Source: Stutzerimonas stutzeri (GTDB taxonomy: Bacteria; Pseudomonadota; Gammaproteobacteria; Pseudomonadales; Pseudomonadaceae). From it: a stretch of DNA of 64,000 nt. The notes beneath the pieces are model-generated. The model worked only from the letters and a program-made list of their open reading frames with translations, was not told the origin of the DNA and did not search any database. The position numbers and the translations under genes are program-made. Shown piece after piece: positions 43,783 to 53,246 of this stretch (position 1 is the stretch's first letter; each line of letters starts with the position of its first letter). The stretch spans positions 2,666,001 through 2,730,000 of the forward strand of contig NC_015740.1 in the NCBI RefSeq assembly GCF_000219605.1, read 5' to 3'.

Positions 43783-44241
43783 ATGTCCAGAACACTGACT
43801 ACCGCGGCGCTCGCAGCCCTGCTGCTAAGTGGCGCCGCCCAGGCCGCGCAACCCCTGATCATTGATGTGCACCGCGACGCCAACTGTGGGTGCTGCAAGG
43901 ACTGGATTACCTACCTGGAGAACAACGGCTTCGAAGTCCGCGATCACGTCGAACGCAACATGAACACGGTCAAGCAAGACCTCGGCGTGAAACCGCGTCT
44001 GGCTTCCTGCCATACAGGCGTGATCGATGGAAAGTTCGTTGAAGGCCACGTGCCCGTTGCGCAGATTTTGGAGCTTCGCAAGCGCCCTGACCTGCTGGGC
44101 ATCGCCGTGCCAGGCATGCCGGCTGGCTCACCAGGCATGGAGTATGGCGACGTCAAACATCCCTACCAGGTGATCGGGATAACTCGCACTGGCCGAGAAA
44201 AGGTCATTGCCAATTATCCGCTGGAACAAGCCCCGAATTAA
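43783..44241 (+). CDS. DUF411 family periplasmic metal-binding protein
   Basis: About 152 residues from the ATG at 43783. A signal peptide ends near AAQAAQP. The DUF411 signature is clear: VHRDANCGCCKDWITYL with a CGCC motif, then RLASCHTGVIDGKFVEGHVP and GIAVPGMPAGSPGM. The fold is thioredoxin-like and the Cys and His may bind copper. Family members accompany copper or silver genes. It starts 25 bases after copZ and is probably transcribed with it. Confidence 0.87.
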   Translation: MSRTLTTAALAALLLSGAAQAAQPLIIDVHRDANCGCCKDWITYLENNGFEVRDHVERNMNTVKQDLGVKPRLASCHTGVIDGKFVEGHVPVAQILELRKRPDLLGIAVPGMPAGSPGMEYGDVKHPYQVIGITRTGREKVIANYPLEQAPN

Positions 44242-44278
44242 TAGCAGCTCGCCGGGCGGGCTGGTACTGGCTGGCATC

Positions 44279-44299
44279 CTGCGATGCACTGAATCGCAG
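44279..44299. repeat. Hairpin between the DUF411 gene and dsbD
   Basis: CTGCGAT (44279-44285), 7-base loop, ATCGCAG (44293-44299). It begins 38 bases after the DUF411 stop; no T run follows. It may be a transcription stop or an operator for the dsbD gene 87 bp downstream. Confidence 0.45.
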
Positions 44300-44385
44300 C
44301 GGAGACCATCCCCAGCCCGCACTTCAAAAAGCCCGGCTCCGTTAACAAGCTGAAATTCACCTCCTTTTCGTTATTAGCCCGCGAG

Positions 44386-46158
44386 ATGGTCATGTCCCGC
44401 CTCCTGCTGTGTCTGCTGCTGCTACTGCTTACCTTGCCAGCCAACGCCGAGATATTTGATTCTTCGCGTCCTCAGTCGGCTCTGTTCGGCACTCCGCTGA
44501 ATAACAGCCAGGATTTCCTTCCGGTAGACAGGGCCTTCCGCCTCGACCTGTTGGAAGCCGGTAAGGACAGCGTCCGCCTGCGCTTCATAAATGCCGAGGG
44601 TTATTACCTCTATAAACATCGCTTCGCATTCACCAGCGACCACCCGCAAGTGTCAATCGGCACCCCGCAATGGCCCGCGGCCGAACCGAAAACCGATGAA
44701 TTTTTTGGCGATGTCGAGGTGTTCTACGGCGTTACCGACTTGCTGCTACCCGTTAATAACCCTCAGAACACACCGTTCACCTTACAGGTGAGCTATCAGG
44801 GCTGCGCTGATCTGGGGCTGTGCTATCCGCCAGAGATTCGCAGCTTCGAGGTAGGTGATCCCCCCCTCATTGCAGCCCTGCAACAAGGGGTCGCCATTGA
44901 CTGGCGTAGTCTGGCGCTGTTCTTCCTGGCGGGCTTGGGCCTGACTTTCACACCCTGCGTGCTACCGATGCTGCCAATTCTGTCTGGCGTGGTATTACGC
45001 GGACAACTCGGCGGAACGCGTGGATTACGCCTATCGCTTGCCTACGTACTCCCCATGGCTGCCAGCTTCGCCCTGCTTGGTGCGCTAATGGGCATGTTCG
45101 GCGCTGGCCTCAACCTACAAGCGCGCCTGCAGTCACCGTGGCTGTTGGTGCCCTTTGCGATGTTCTTCACTGTTTTCGCTCTGGCCATGTTCGGCGTATT
45201 CGAGCTGCGCATGCCGCGCTTTATCACCGAACGACTAGATCTCCTAGCCGGCCAGGCCCGCGGGGGTTCAATGTTGGGCGCCGCCACGCTCGGCGTACTG
45301 TCGAGCCTGCTGGTTTCGCCCTGTGTGACTGCCCCTCTGGTCGGCGCACTGCTCTACATAAGCACCACCGGCGACGCACTGGGTGGCGGCCTTAAGCTGT
45401 TTGCCCTCGGGTTGGGCATGGGCGCGCCGTTGGTATTGTTCGCCATCGGCGGCGGAGCATTGCTACCCAAGTCTGGCACCTGGATGGTCGGTGTGCGCAA
45501 AGCTTTCGGCGTGATGCTGCTGGCTGTCTCTGTATGGCTGCTAGAACGCGTGCTACCCGCTCCAGTGACTTTGGCCTTGTGGGGCCTTTTGGCAGTTGGC
45601 AGCGCGATTTGGCTCGGTGCCTTGGAGTTCACCCTCAAGTCCGGCCGGCAAAGGCTCGCCCAACTACTCGGTGTGGCACTACTGGTCTACGGTGTCAGCG
45701 CCTGGCTCGGCGCTTTGCAAGGTCAATCCGATCCGCTGCGACCGCTGGGTCAGCTGGACGCCAAAGCCGTACTTCCGAGCGGCGCTAACGCCGGCTGGCA
45801 GACCGTGGATACACCAGCTGCTCTGGATGCCGCTCTGCTGTCAGCAAAAAATGCCGACCAACCACTGCTATTGGATTGGTACGCCGACTGGTGCATCAGT
45901 TGCAAAGTAATTGAACGAGAAGTGCTGGCAGCACCCGCCGTGCGTGAGCAACTGACCGGTTACCGACTGGTGCGCTTCGACATAACGCGTAGCGATGCCG
46001 AGCAACGCGCCCTGCTCGACCGCTACCAGCTGTTCGGCCCACCGGCACTGCAGTTATTCGCTCCCAATGGCGAAGAATGGCAAGATCTCCGCACTGTTGG
46101 CGAAACCGACGCTGAGAGTTTCGTCAAACGCCTGCGCCAAGCCAACGGCCGAATCTAG
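44386..46158 (+). CDS. dsbD: DsbD thiol:disulfide interchange protein
   Basis: A 590-residue protein, normal DsbD length. A signal peptide (to about NAEIF) leads to the periplasmic N-terminal domain with a Cys pair in CADLGLCYPP. Eight membrane helices follow with the transmembrane Cys in TFTPCVLPMLP and LVSPCVTAPL. The C-terminal thioredoxin domain has WYADWCISCK. It passes electrons from thioredoxin to periplasmic thiols and so keeps copper-binding cysteines reduced. The start may be 44386 or 44392; both have weak ribosome binding sites. Confidence 0.93.
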   Translation: MVMSRLLLCLLLLLLTLPANAEIFDSSRPQSALFGTPLNNSQDFLPVDRAFRLDLLEAGKDSVRLRFINAEGYYLYKHRFAFTSDHPQVSIGTPQWPAAEPKTDEFFGDVEVFYGVTDLLLPVNNPQNTPFTLQVSYQGCADLGLCYPPEIRSFEVGDPPLIAALQQGVAIDWRSLALFFLAGLGLTFTPCVLPMLPILSGVVLRGQLGGTRGLRLSLAYVLPMAASFALLGALMGMFGAGLNLQARLQSPWLLVPFAMFFTVFALAMFGVFELRMPRFITERLDLLAGQARGGSMLGAATLGVLSSLLVSPCVTAPLVGALLYISTTGDALGGGLKLFALGLGMGAPLVLFAIGGGALLPKSGTWMVGVRKAFGVMLLAVSVWLLERVLPAPVTLALWGLLAVGSAIWLGALEFTLKSGRQRLAQLLGVALLVYGVSAWLGALQGQSDPLRPLGQLDAKAVLPSGANAGWQTVDTPAALDAALLSAKNADQPLLLDWYADWCISCKVIEREVLAAPAVREQLTGYRLVRFDITRSDAEQRALLDRYQLFGPPALQLFAPNGEEWQDLRTVGETDAESFVKRLRQANGRI

Positions 46159-46163
46159 ATTAG

Positions 46164-46183
46164 CCCCTCCACTTCTGGAGGGG
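46164..46183. terminator. Hairpin after dsbD
   Basis: CCCCTCC (46164-46170), loop ACTTCT, GGAGGGG (46177-46183), six bases after the dsbD stop codon. No T run follows, so it is a possible stop or mRNA-end structure between dsbD and the convergent integrase. Confidence 0.5.
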
Positions 46184-46312
46184 AGTGTTCTACCCCTGGC
46201 AGGCCAACAGGCTAACGGAAATGCAATCGCCACTACAGCCTACTGTCATCAGAGCAGCCGGCGATGCCGGCTGTCATTCCTTTCAGGCCAAGCACACCGC
46301 AACAACTGAAAT

Positions 46313-47716
46313 CTAAGCTCTAGCCACCATCGACAGGCGCTCAATAGGCCCACCAACTGACGACCCCAGAATTAGCGACTTACCATCATCCACAGGGTCG
46401 AAGGACATTTCCGCACCTTGGTCTAGCAGCGGCATACCATCGAAGCGGATAGTAAGGTGCGTACTGGCCGCTTTGACCTTGTTCTGCTCTAACAAATCGA
46501 GCCGATCGGCCCAGTCTTGCATCATTTTCCGGCGGGGCTCCACATACAGAGCGTGGTTGTACGTGGCGCTGACCTTGTTGGGGTCCGCGTGCGAGAGCTG
46601 GGCGTCCACCCAGTTCTTGGGGTAACCAAACTCGTTGAGCGCCGTGGAGAGCGTGCCACGGATGCCGTGACCAGTGAGCAAATCTTTATAGCCCATGCGC
46701 TTGATCGCGCCGTTCAGCGTGTTCTCGCTAATGCGCATTCTCAGCTCGCTTCGGTGTGCAAGTAGATAGCGCTGGGCTGGCTTGGTCTGCTCCAGCAGAT
46801 AGCGAACGATCTCGATGGCCTGGACCGATAACGGCACGATATAGGGCGGAATATCCTGCGGCCTCTGTCCACGCTTGCGCATACCATCCTGCAGCTGCTT
46901 GACCACCTCAGGGGGAATGATCCATAAGCCGCGCTCAAGATCGAACTGATCAGGGGTCGCCAGGCGCAGCTCACCAGTACGCACACCCGTCAACAACAAC
47001 AGACGAATACCAAGTTGCGTGGTGAACCTGCCTCTATAGCGGCGTAGCTTGTTCAGCAGATTGGGCAGTTCAGGTAGCCGCAGGAAGGGATTATTGACCA
47101 CAGGTGGCTTGGGGATAGCAACAACATCCAAGTCCGATGCTGGATTGCTTTCCAGCCCTGCGACTTTCACCATCGCAAAGCGGAACAACTGCCTGAGCCA
47201 GGTGCGCACTTTCTCGGCAGTGGTAAATGCCCTGCGCTGCTCGATACTCACGAGCACGTCCAACAGGTCGGGACGGCAAATATCAAAGATGGATACGGAG
47301 CCTAACGCGGGCAACACGTCTTTATCGAAGATACGCTGGATCTGCGAGAGGGTACTTTGCCTGCCTTCCTTGAGTTCCAGCTTTCGGTGCGCAAGCCACT
47401 GCAGATACACCACCTTGAAGCTGTTCTCCGTCGCGAAACAGACAGCTCGAAGTTTTTGCTTACGATCAATCTTGGGATTGATGCCTTTCGCCACCAGGGC
47501 GCGGGCCTCATCGCGTAATGCACGTGCTTCCCGAAGGCTAACCTTCGGATAGGTGCCCAGCGACATTCGTTTCTGTTTGGTAGCCCAGTAATATCTGAAG
47601 TGCCAAGACTTTCCGCCAGCGGCAGATACCGCCAGAGAAAGGCCATCGAAGTCGGTGAGGGTATAGTCTTTGCCAGTCGCCCGAGCCTGCCGGACAGTGA
47701 CGTCTGTGAGCGCCAT
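46313..47716 (-). CDS. P4-type tyrosine integrase of the ICE
   Basis: About 467 residues from the ATG at 47716, with AGGAGC eight bases upstream. The N-terminal DUF4102 arm-binding domain starts MALTDVTVRQ; the catalytic core has Arg246 (LLTGVRTGEL), His350 and Arg353 (TGHGIRG), His376 (QLSHAD) and Tyr386 (ATYNHAL). It would insert the ICE into the 3' end of tRNA-Gly, 225 bp away. It is clearly shorter than the ICEclc enzyme I remember (about 650 residues), so it is probably a different branch that uses the same site. Confidence 0.92.
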   Translation of the reverse strand: MALTDVTVRQARATGKDYTLTDFDGLSLAVSAAGGKSWHFRYYWATKQKRMSLGTYPKVSLREARALRDEARALVAKGINPKIDRKQKLRAVCFATENSFKVVYLQWLAHRKLELKEGRQSTLSQIQRIFDKDVLPALGSVSIFDICRPDLLDVLVSIEQRRAFTTAEKVRTWLRQLFRFAMVKVAGLESNPASDLDVVAIPKPPVVNNPFLRLPELPNLLNKLRRYRGRFTTQLGIRLLLLTGVRTGELRLATPDQFDLERGLWIIPPEVVKQLQDGMRKRGQRPQDIPPYIVPLSVQAIEIVRYLLEQTKPAQRYLLAHRSELRMRISENTLNGAIKRMGYKDLLTGHGIRGTLSTALNEFGYPKNWVDAQLSHADPNKVSATYNHALYVEPRRKMMQDWADRLDLLEQNKVKAASTHLTIRFDGMPLLDQGAEMSFDPVDDGKSLILGSSVGGPIERLSMVARA

Positions 47717-47872
47717 GGTATAGCTCCTGAACATAGGTCAGGGCTAGATGCTTGTCTCGCAGGCCACGCTCCTCCAGCAACAATCCGGAAACCACGCGCC
47801 CCGTAAGATGGACTTAAAACTGGACTCAAACGTCCTGGCTGGGGGTGGTTTACAGTGGATTTCACTGGAACG

Positions 47873-47894
47873 AAAAAAGGGCCTTACGGCCCTT
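47873..47894 (-). terminator. Intrinsic terminator downstream of tRNA-Gly, inside the ICE end
   Basis: On the minus strand AAGGGCC, loop GTAA, GGCCCTT is followed by a run of T (stem 47877-47883 with 47888-47894). It lies about 47 bp beyond the tRNA-Gly 3' end on the ICE side and would end the tRNA transcript before the integrase gene. Confidence 0.75.
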
Positions 47895-47940
47895 ACTTCA
47901 ATGACTTATAGGCTTCAGTGGACGTCTATAGATCATAATT

Positions 47941-48016
<76 letters not shown>

Positions 48017-48033
48017 TTATCTACAACAAAAAG

Positions 48034-48109
48034 TGGCGTCCCCTAGGGGACTCGAACCCCTGTTACCGCCGTGAAAGGGCGGTGTCCTAGGCCACTAGAC
48101 GAAGGGGAC
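48034..48109 (-). tRNA. gltT: tRNA-Glu (TTC)
   Basis: A 76-base cloverleaf with encoded CCA. The acceptor starts GTCCCCT and pairs with AGGGGAC; the anticodon loop CTTTCAC gives TTC; the T arm has GGTTCGAGTCC. It is the first tRNA of the minus-strand pair. Confidence 0.95.
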
Positions 48110-48181
48110 GCTGCCCGGAAACTACAGCTTACTTCCGGCTTGCAGCGCTCTGTTTGGCGCTTCACGCTGCAAGTGGCGCGC

Positions 48182-48210
48182 ATTCTATGGAGGCCTCCGA
48201 AGGTCGTCAA
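48182..48210 (-). promoter_or_regulatory. Sigma-70 promoter of the tRNA-Glu/tRNA-Gly operon
   Basis: TTGACG (48210-48205), 17-base spacer, TAGAAT (48187-48182), then a GC-rich discriminator GCGCGCC, typical of stringently controlled stable RNA promoters. It is about 70 bp before the tRNA-Glu 5' end. Confidence 0.8.
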
Positions 48211-48323
48211 GCATAGTTTTAAAAAAAATTTTCGCAGCATCACCGTGCGGCAGCTGGAGCTATCGGCCACATCATCAAGCCACTACACTCAGACGAAAAG
48301 CCAGCGGCTCGAGAGGTAGTCAA

Positions 48324-49091
48324 GTGTCCCCACTAATGATCACGGGATTGATCCTGGCCGGTTTGCTCGTTCTGGTCATCATCGTCTACTCCATACAGAT
48401 CGTCGAAAAAGGCAATCTGGAAAAGGCCCGCAAGCGCGCCGAGCTGACCGACCGCTGCCGCCGCTGCGCCGATCTTTCTGACGGCCTGCCCGGGCAGATG
48501 ATGACCCCGGCCCTGAAGCTGTTGCTCACCCGCCTCGAGCTGGCGCTCAGCGAGCGCCTGCAGCCGCTGGACAAGGGTAACGACAAACTGGCAGCCCGCC
48601 TTCAGACATTGCGCGCAGACGTGGCGAAGGGTGAGGCGATCGAAGTGCGCAATCCGCCCCGGCAGATCCTCACCGAGGCCCAGGCCAAGGAGAGCCGCTT
48701 CATGCTCGAGGATCTCCACGCCCAGATCGTGCGCGCCACCAAGGAAGGCCTCCTGGAACAAGCCGAGGCCAAGCGCTGGGTACAGGATATCCAGCGGATG
48801 CTGGCCATCCTGCACATCGAGTTTTTCACTAACCTGGGCAAGCAGGCGTTGCAGCAGAACCAGCCGCAGCGTGCACGCCTGGCCTTCGAACGAGGCGTCC
48901 AGCACATTCGACGGCAGCCGGCACCGGCGCCTTACCAGGCTCAACTGAAACAGCTGGAGGCCCTGCTGGAGCATGCCAACGCACTGGTGCTGAAGAACGA
49001 GGTGCCCAAGGCCGACGAGTCGAGCGAGCTGGCCGAAGGCATGAAGGCATTCGACGACGAAGACCTCTGGAAGAAGAACAACGTCTACTGA
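48324..49091 (+). CDS. Conserved Pseudomonas membrane-anchored protein of unknown function
   Basis: A 255-residue protein read from a GTG (GAGAGG upstream). A single membrane helix (about residues 5-24) is followed by a Cys pair in DRCRRCADL and a long helical, Glu/Lys/Gln-rich body that may be coiled coil. I recognise no domain. The segment TNLGKQALQQNQPQRARLAF resembles a TPR-like helix pair. It is the first chromosomal gene beside the ICE site. Confidence 0.7.
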   Translation: MSPLMITGLILAGLLVLVIIVYSIQIVEKGNLEKARKRAELTDRCRRCADLSDGLPGQMMTPALKLLLTRLELALSERLQPLDKGNDKLAARLQTLRADVAKGEAIEVRNPPRQILTEAQAKESRFMLEDLHAQIVRATKEGLLEQAEAKRWVQDIQRMLAILHIEFFTNLGKQALQQNQPQRARLAFERGVQHIRRQPAPAPYQAQLKQLEALLEHANALVLKNEVPKADESSELAEGMKAFDDEDLWKKNNVY

Positions 49092-49142
49092 TCGCATCAC
49101 CGGCGACAGCTCATAACAAGAACGAATCCACCGCGGAGGACG

Positions 49143-49823
49143 ATGATGTCTGTGACCCTGTACGGCGTGCCCCTCTCCCCCTTCGTCCGCAAGGTACGGC
49201 TGTGCCTGCAGGAAAAGGGACTCGACTATCAGCTTGAAACGGTGATGCCCTTCACCCCGCCAGACTGGTACTACGCCATCAACCCGCTGGGACGTATTCC
49301 CGCGCTCAAGGATGGTGACTGCACCCTCGCCGACTCCAGCGTGATCTGCCAGTACCTCGAAGAAGCCTATCCCGCCACGCCAACCCTGTACGGCGACAGC
49401 GCCCAAGCGCGCGGCCAGGTGCGCTGGCTCGAGAAATACGCGGATTACGAGCTGGCGCCGTTGACCACCTTCACCGTGTTTCGCAACCGAATTCTCAAGC
49501 CGACCTCCGGCCAGCCGTGCAACGAAGAGGCGGTGCAGACAGCGATGCAGCAGAAGCTGCCGCCTCATTTCGACTACCTCGAGCAGCAGCTCGGCGACAA
49601 CGATTTCTTCGTCTGCGCCCGGTTATCCATGGCGGACATCGCCGTGACCTGTCAGCTGATCAACATGAGCCACGGCGGCGAACAGCTCGATGCCCAGCGC
49701 TGGCCGGGGCTGGCTGCACACCATGCGCGCATGCTGGCGCGTCCCGCCATCGAAAGCCTGCTGCCGGGCGAGCAACGCATGAATGCCAAGCTGCAGGAGA
49801 TGGGCAAGGCCGCTACCGTCTAG
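49143..49823 (+). CDS. Glutathione S-transferase family protein
   Basis: A 226-residue cytoplasmic protein with the thioredoxin-like N domain (TLYGVPLSPFVRKVRLCLQE, LGRIPALKDGDCTLADSSVI) and a helical C domain with FFVCARLSMADIAVTCQL. Ser in PLSPFV is the likely catalytic residue. The substrate is unknown; a role in glutathione conjugation or stress response is expected. GGAGG lies before the ATG; a second ATG follows directly. Confidence 0.88.
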   Translation: MMSVTLYGVPLSPFVRKVRLCLQEKGLDYQLETVMPFTPPDWYYAINPLGRIPALKDGDCTLADSSVICQYLEEAYPATPTLYGDSAQARGQVRWLEKYADYELAPLTTFTVFRNRILKPTSGQPCNEEAVQTAMQQKLPPHFDYLEQQLGDNDFFVCARLSMADIAVTCQLINMSHGGEQLDAQRWPGLAAHHARMLARPAIESLLPGEQRMNAKLQEMGKAATV

Positions 49824-49885
49824 GGTCGGCCGGCATCGGGCCCGCCGCAACAGCTGCGGCGGGCTCGACAAGCTACCAACGTCAG

Positions 49886-50776
49886 TTAGCGCCGCGCGTC
49901 GAGCAAACGCGCGCCCACCCACTGACGGGCGTACTGATACGCGCAGCGTCCATTGCGATTGCCGCGTCCGGTGGCCCAGCGAATCGCGTCCTTTTCCAGC
50001 GCTTCGTCCCAATCCCATTGCAGGCGCGCCTTGCCTGCCAGCGAATCGATCCAGTGGCGCACCACACTGAGGTAGTGCTGCTGGCTGAAGGGATAGAACG
50101 ACAGCCAGAGGCCGAAACGATCGGACAAGGCAATCTTGTCCTCCACCGCCTCGTTCGGATGCAGCTCGCCGTCCACCATCTGCCAGTTCTCGTTGTCGCT
50201 CTGGCGCTCCGGCACCAGGTGACGGCGGTTCGACGTGGCATACAGCAGCACGTTCTCCGGCGCACGCTCCAGGGAACCGTCGAGCACGCTCTTGAGGACC
50301 CGGTAGTCACCCTCGCCGGCCTCGAAGGACAGGTCGTCGCAGAACAGCACGAAGGCCTGACGCTGCCCTGAAAGCAGCTCCACCACGCGCGGCAGATCCG
50401 CCAGATGGTCGCGCTCGATCTCGATCAGGCGCAGCCCACGGCCGGCATATTCGGCCAACAGAGCGCGAATCAGCGACGATTTTCCAGTACCACGGGCGCC
50501 CCAGAGCAAGACGTGATTGGCGGGTAGACCATCGACGAACTGCTGAGTATTGGCAGCCAGCAGATCACGCTGTCGGTCGATGCCGATCAGGTCGTCCAGA
50601 CGCAGATCGAGATTGACCTCGAGCGGCGCCAGATAGCCGCTTCGGCCGTCACGGTGCCAGCGCGCCGCCAGCGTATGCTCCCAATCGATATTGGGCGGCT
50701 GCGCGGGCAGCAACGGCTCGATACGCGCCAACAGGCCTTCGGCACGCTGCAGGAAGGCTTTCAACTCGACATCCAT
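49886..50776 (-). CDS. DUF815 family AAA-type ATPase
   Basis: About 296 residues from the ATG at 50776 (GGAG six bases upstream). Walker A is WGARGTGKSSLI and Walker B is FVLFCDDLSFE; the sensor region reads YATSNRRHLVPER. The N-terminal part has DDLIGIDRQRDLLAANTQQF, typical of DUF815 proteins. The cellular role of this family is not known to me. It lies downstream of gpx on the same strand but behind a terminator. Confidence 0.85.
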   Translation of the reverse strand: MDVELKAFLQRAEGLLARIEPLLPAQPPNIDWEHTLAARWHRDGRSGYLAPLEVNLDLRLDDLIGIDRQRDLLAANTQQFVDGLPANHVLLWGARGTGKSSLIRALLAEYAGRGLRLIEIERDHLADLPRVVELLSGQRQAFVLFCDDLSFEAGEGDYRVLKSVLDGSLERAPENVLLYATSNRRHLVPERQSDNENWQMVDGELHPNEAVEDKIALSDRFGLWLSFYPFSQQHYLSVVRHWIDSLAGKARLQWDWDEALEKDAIRWATGRGNRNGRCAYQYARQWVGARLLDARR

Positions 50777-50792
50777 GATTGACTCCAAACAG

Positions 50793-50815
50793 AAAAAGTC
50801 CGGCCGATGCCGGAC
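50793..50815 (-). terminator. Intrinsic terminator downstream of the glutathione peroxidase gene
   Basis: On the minus strand GTCCGGC, loop ATCG, GCCGGAC, then TTTTT (complement of 50797-50793). It ends the msrB-gpx transcript just before the DUF815 gene. Confidence 0.8.
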
Positions 50816-50862
50816 CAGACATCAACGCCTGCAAAAGCTATCGATCCCGCGCCGCTCTTGTT

Positions 50863-51345
50863 TCAGAGCAGCGCCTCGATATCCGCCGCCAGCGCCTGCG
50901 GCGCGGTACGCGAGGAATAGCGCCGCACCGTGCGGCCCTGACCGGCGATGAGGAACTTGGTGAAATTCCACTTGATCGCCTTGCTGCCCAGCAGGCCGGG
51001 CGCGCGCTTCTTCAGCTCGATGAACAGCGGATGGGCGTCGCCGCCATTGACCTCGACCTTGGCGAACAACGGGAAGGACACGCCGAACCGACGCTCGCAG
51101 AAGGTGGCGATCTGCGCCTCGCTATCCGGCTCCTGTCCGCCGAACTGGTTGCACGGAAAACCGAGCACGACCAGGCCACGCTCGCCGTAGCGCTGCCAGA
51201 GCTCCTCCAATCCCTTGTACTGGGGCGTGAAACCACATTGGCTGGCGGTGTTCACCACCAGCAGCACCTTGGCATCGAAATCGGCGAGCGTCTTGTGCTC
51301 GCCGTCGATGGTGACGCAGGGAATATCTAACAGAGGATCGCGCAT
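50863..51345 (-). CDS. Glutathione peroxidase family protein
   Basis: A 160-residue thiol peroxidase. The peroxidatic Cys is in NTASQCGFTPQY, with the conserved Gln and Trp in GFPCNQFGGQEP and KWNFTKFLI. As in most bacteria, Cys replaces selenocysteine. It reduces hydroperoxides with thioredoxin or glutathione in the cytoplasm. It starts 16 bases after msrB; both are oxidative-stress genes and probably form one operon. Confidence 0.9.
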   Translation of the reverse strand: MRDPLLDIPCVTIDGEHKTLADFDAKVLLVVNTASQCGFTPQYKGLEELWQRYGERGLVVLGFPCNQFGGQEPDSEAQIATFCERRFGVSFPLFAKVEVNGGDAHPLFIELKKRAPGLLGSKAIKWNFTKFLIAGQGRTVRRYSSRTAPQALAADIEALL

Positions 51346-51361
51346 GCTGGTTCCTTGCGGC

Positions 51362-51760
51362 TCAGGCTTCGCGGGGCTTCAAGTCGAGCGAGGCCGAATT
51401 GATGCAATAGCGCAGACCGGTCGGTTTAGGGCCATCGGGGAACACATGCCCCAGGTGGGCATCGCAGCGAGCGCACCTGACCTCGATCCGGTGCATGCCA
51501 TGACTGAAGTCATCCAGGCTGGCGATGGCCGTATCGCTTACAGGCTGGAAATAGCTGGGCCAGCCACAGCCGGAGTCGAACTTGGCATCGGCATCGAACA
51601 GCGGCGCATCACAGCAGACGCAATGGTAGACGCCCGGCGTCCGGGTGTCGTTGTACTTGCCGGTGAAGGGGCGCTCGGTGGCGCCGAGCCGGCAGATCTG
51701 GAACTGCTCATCGGACAGCTCCTCACGCCAGGCGTCGAGCGGTTTTTCCAGCTTGTCCAT
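51362..51760 (-). CDS. msrB: Peptide methionine (R)-S-oxide reductase MsrB
   Basis: A 132-residue enzyme from the ATG at 51760, chosen because GAGGAGG is seven bases upstream; longer in-frame readings have no homology. Zinc-binding Cys pairs are CVCC and CARC, and the catalytic Cys is in [20 protein letters not shown] is the family signature. It repairs R-methionine sulfoxide in proteins with thioredoxin. Confidence 0.93.
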   Translation of the reverse strand: MDKLEKPLDAWREELSDEQFQICRLGATERPFTGKYNDTRTPGVYHCVCCDAPLFDADAKFDSGCGWPSYFQPVSDTAIASLDDFSHGMHRIEVRCARCDAHLGHVFPDGPKPTGLRYCINSASLDLKPREA

Positions 51761-52030
51761 TGGTAGCCTCCTCGGGGTCTGTTCGCGTTTCGTCCCATGG
51801 CCACGACATGGCGCACCGGTTGTTTGGAACGCACACGAAGCGCAACAGCACGCTATATAAAAAAGGCCGATCTGTACCTTTTCCGGTGGTCGGGCCGCAC
51901 GTATCATGCCTCCCTCTTCGACGCCTAGTCTGGCAGCGGGGTTTCCGACTGCCAAGGCGCCCGGGTTCATGCCAAACGTGACCAGCCATTTCCGGAACTG
52001 GCACGTTTTCACTTCGGGACACTCAGGATC

Positions 52031-53242
52031 ATGCAGGTCAGCAAATCGAACAAGCTCGCCAATGTCTGTTACGACATCCGTGGGCCAGTGCTCAAGCACG
52101 CCAAACGCCTGGAAGAGGAAGGCCATCGCATCCTCAAGCTGAACATCGGCAACCCGGCGCCGTTCGGTTTCGAAGCACCGGAGGAAATTCTCCAGGACGT
52201 GATCCGCAACCTGCCGACTGCCCAGGGCTACAGCGACTCGAAAGGCCTGTTCAGCGCCCGCAAGGCGATCATGCAGTACTACCAGCAAAAGCAGGTGGAA
52301 GGCATCGGCATCGAGGACATCTATCTCGGCAACGGTGTGTCAGAGCTGATCGTGATGTCCATGCAGGCGTTGCTCAACAACGGCGACGAAGTGCTGATCC
52401 CCGCTCCGGACTATCCGCTCTGGACGGCCGCCGTGAGCCTGGCCGGCGGCAAGCCGGTGCATTACCTCTGCGACGAACAGGCCAACTGGTGGCCCGACCT
52501 GGCCGACATCAAAGCCAAGATCACGCCAAACACCAAGGCGCTGGTCCTGATCAACCCGAACAACCCCACCGGCGCGGTCTATCCGAAGGAAGTCCTGGAA
52601 GGCATGGTGGAGCTGGCTCGCCAGCACAAGCTGGTGCTGTTCTCCGACGAGATCTACGACAAGATTCTCTATGACGGCGCGGTGCATATCTCCACCGCCT
52701 CGCTGGCGCCGGACGTGCTCTGCCTGACCTTCAACGGCTTGTCCAAGTCCTATCGTGTCGCCGGCTTCCGCTCCGGCTGGGTGGCCATCTCCGGCCCCAA
52801 ACACAAGGCCCAGAGTTATATCGAAGGTCTGGATATCCTTGCCAACATGCGCCTGTGCGCCAACGTACCGTCGCAGCATGCGATTCAGACGGCACTGGGC
52901 GGCTATCAGAGCATCAATGACCTGGTCCTGCCGCCGGGTCGGCTGCTCGAGCAGCGCAACCGCACCTGGGAGCTGCTCAACGACATTCCCGGCATCAGCT
53001 GCGTCAAGCCCATGGGCGCGCTGTATGCGTTCCCGCGCATCGATCCGAAGATCTGCCCGATTCACAACGACGAGAAGTTCGTGCTCGACCTGCTGCTTTC
53101 CGAGAAACTGCTGATTGTCCAGGGCACGGCATTCAACTGGCCGTGGCCGGATCACTTCCGGGTGGTTACCCTGCCGCGCGTGGATGACCTGGAGCAGGCG
53201 ATCGGACGCATCGGCAACTTCCTCAAGACCTACCAGCAGTAA
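52031..53242 (+). CDS. alaA: AlaA-type glutamate-pyruvate aminotransferase
   Basis: A 403-residue class I PLP enzyme. The start motif [20 protein letters not shown] is typical of AlaA. The pyridoxal lysine is in [16 protein letters not shown]; the PLP-binding segments are [12 protein letters not shown] and FSDEIYDKI. It makes alanine from pyruvate and glutamate. About 270 bp upstream is gene-free and AT-rich near 51853-51867 (TATATAAAAAAGG), where promoters for alaA or msrB could lie. Confidence 0.93.
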   Translation: MQVSKSNKLANVCYDIRGPVLKHAKRLEEEGHRILKLNIGNPAPFGFEAPEEILQDVIRNLPTAQGYSDSKGLFSARKAIMQYYQQKQVEGIGIEDIYLGNGVSELIVMSMQALLNNGDEVLIPAPDYPLWTAAVSLAGGKPVHYLCDEQANWWPDLADIKAKITPNTKALVLINPNNPTGAVYPKEVLEGMVELARQHKLVLFSDEIYDKILYDGAVHISTASLAPDVLCLTFNGLSKSYRVAGFRSGWVAISGPKHKAQSYIEGLDILANMRLCANVPSQHAIQTALGGYQSINDLVLPPGRLLEQRNRTWELLNDIPGISCVKPMGALYAFPRIDPKICPIHNDEKFVLDLLLSEKLLIVQGTAFNWPWPDHFRVVTLPRVDDLEQAIGRIGNFLKTYQQ

Positions 53243-53246
53243 CCGA

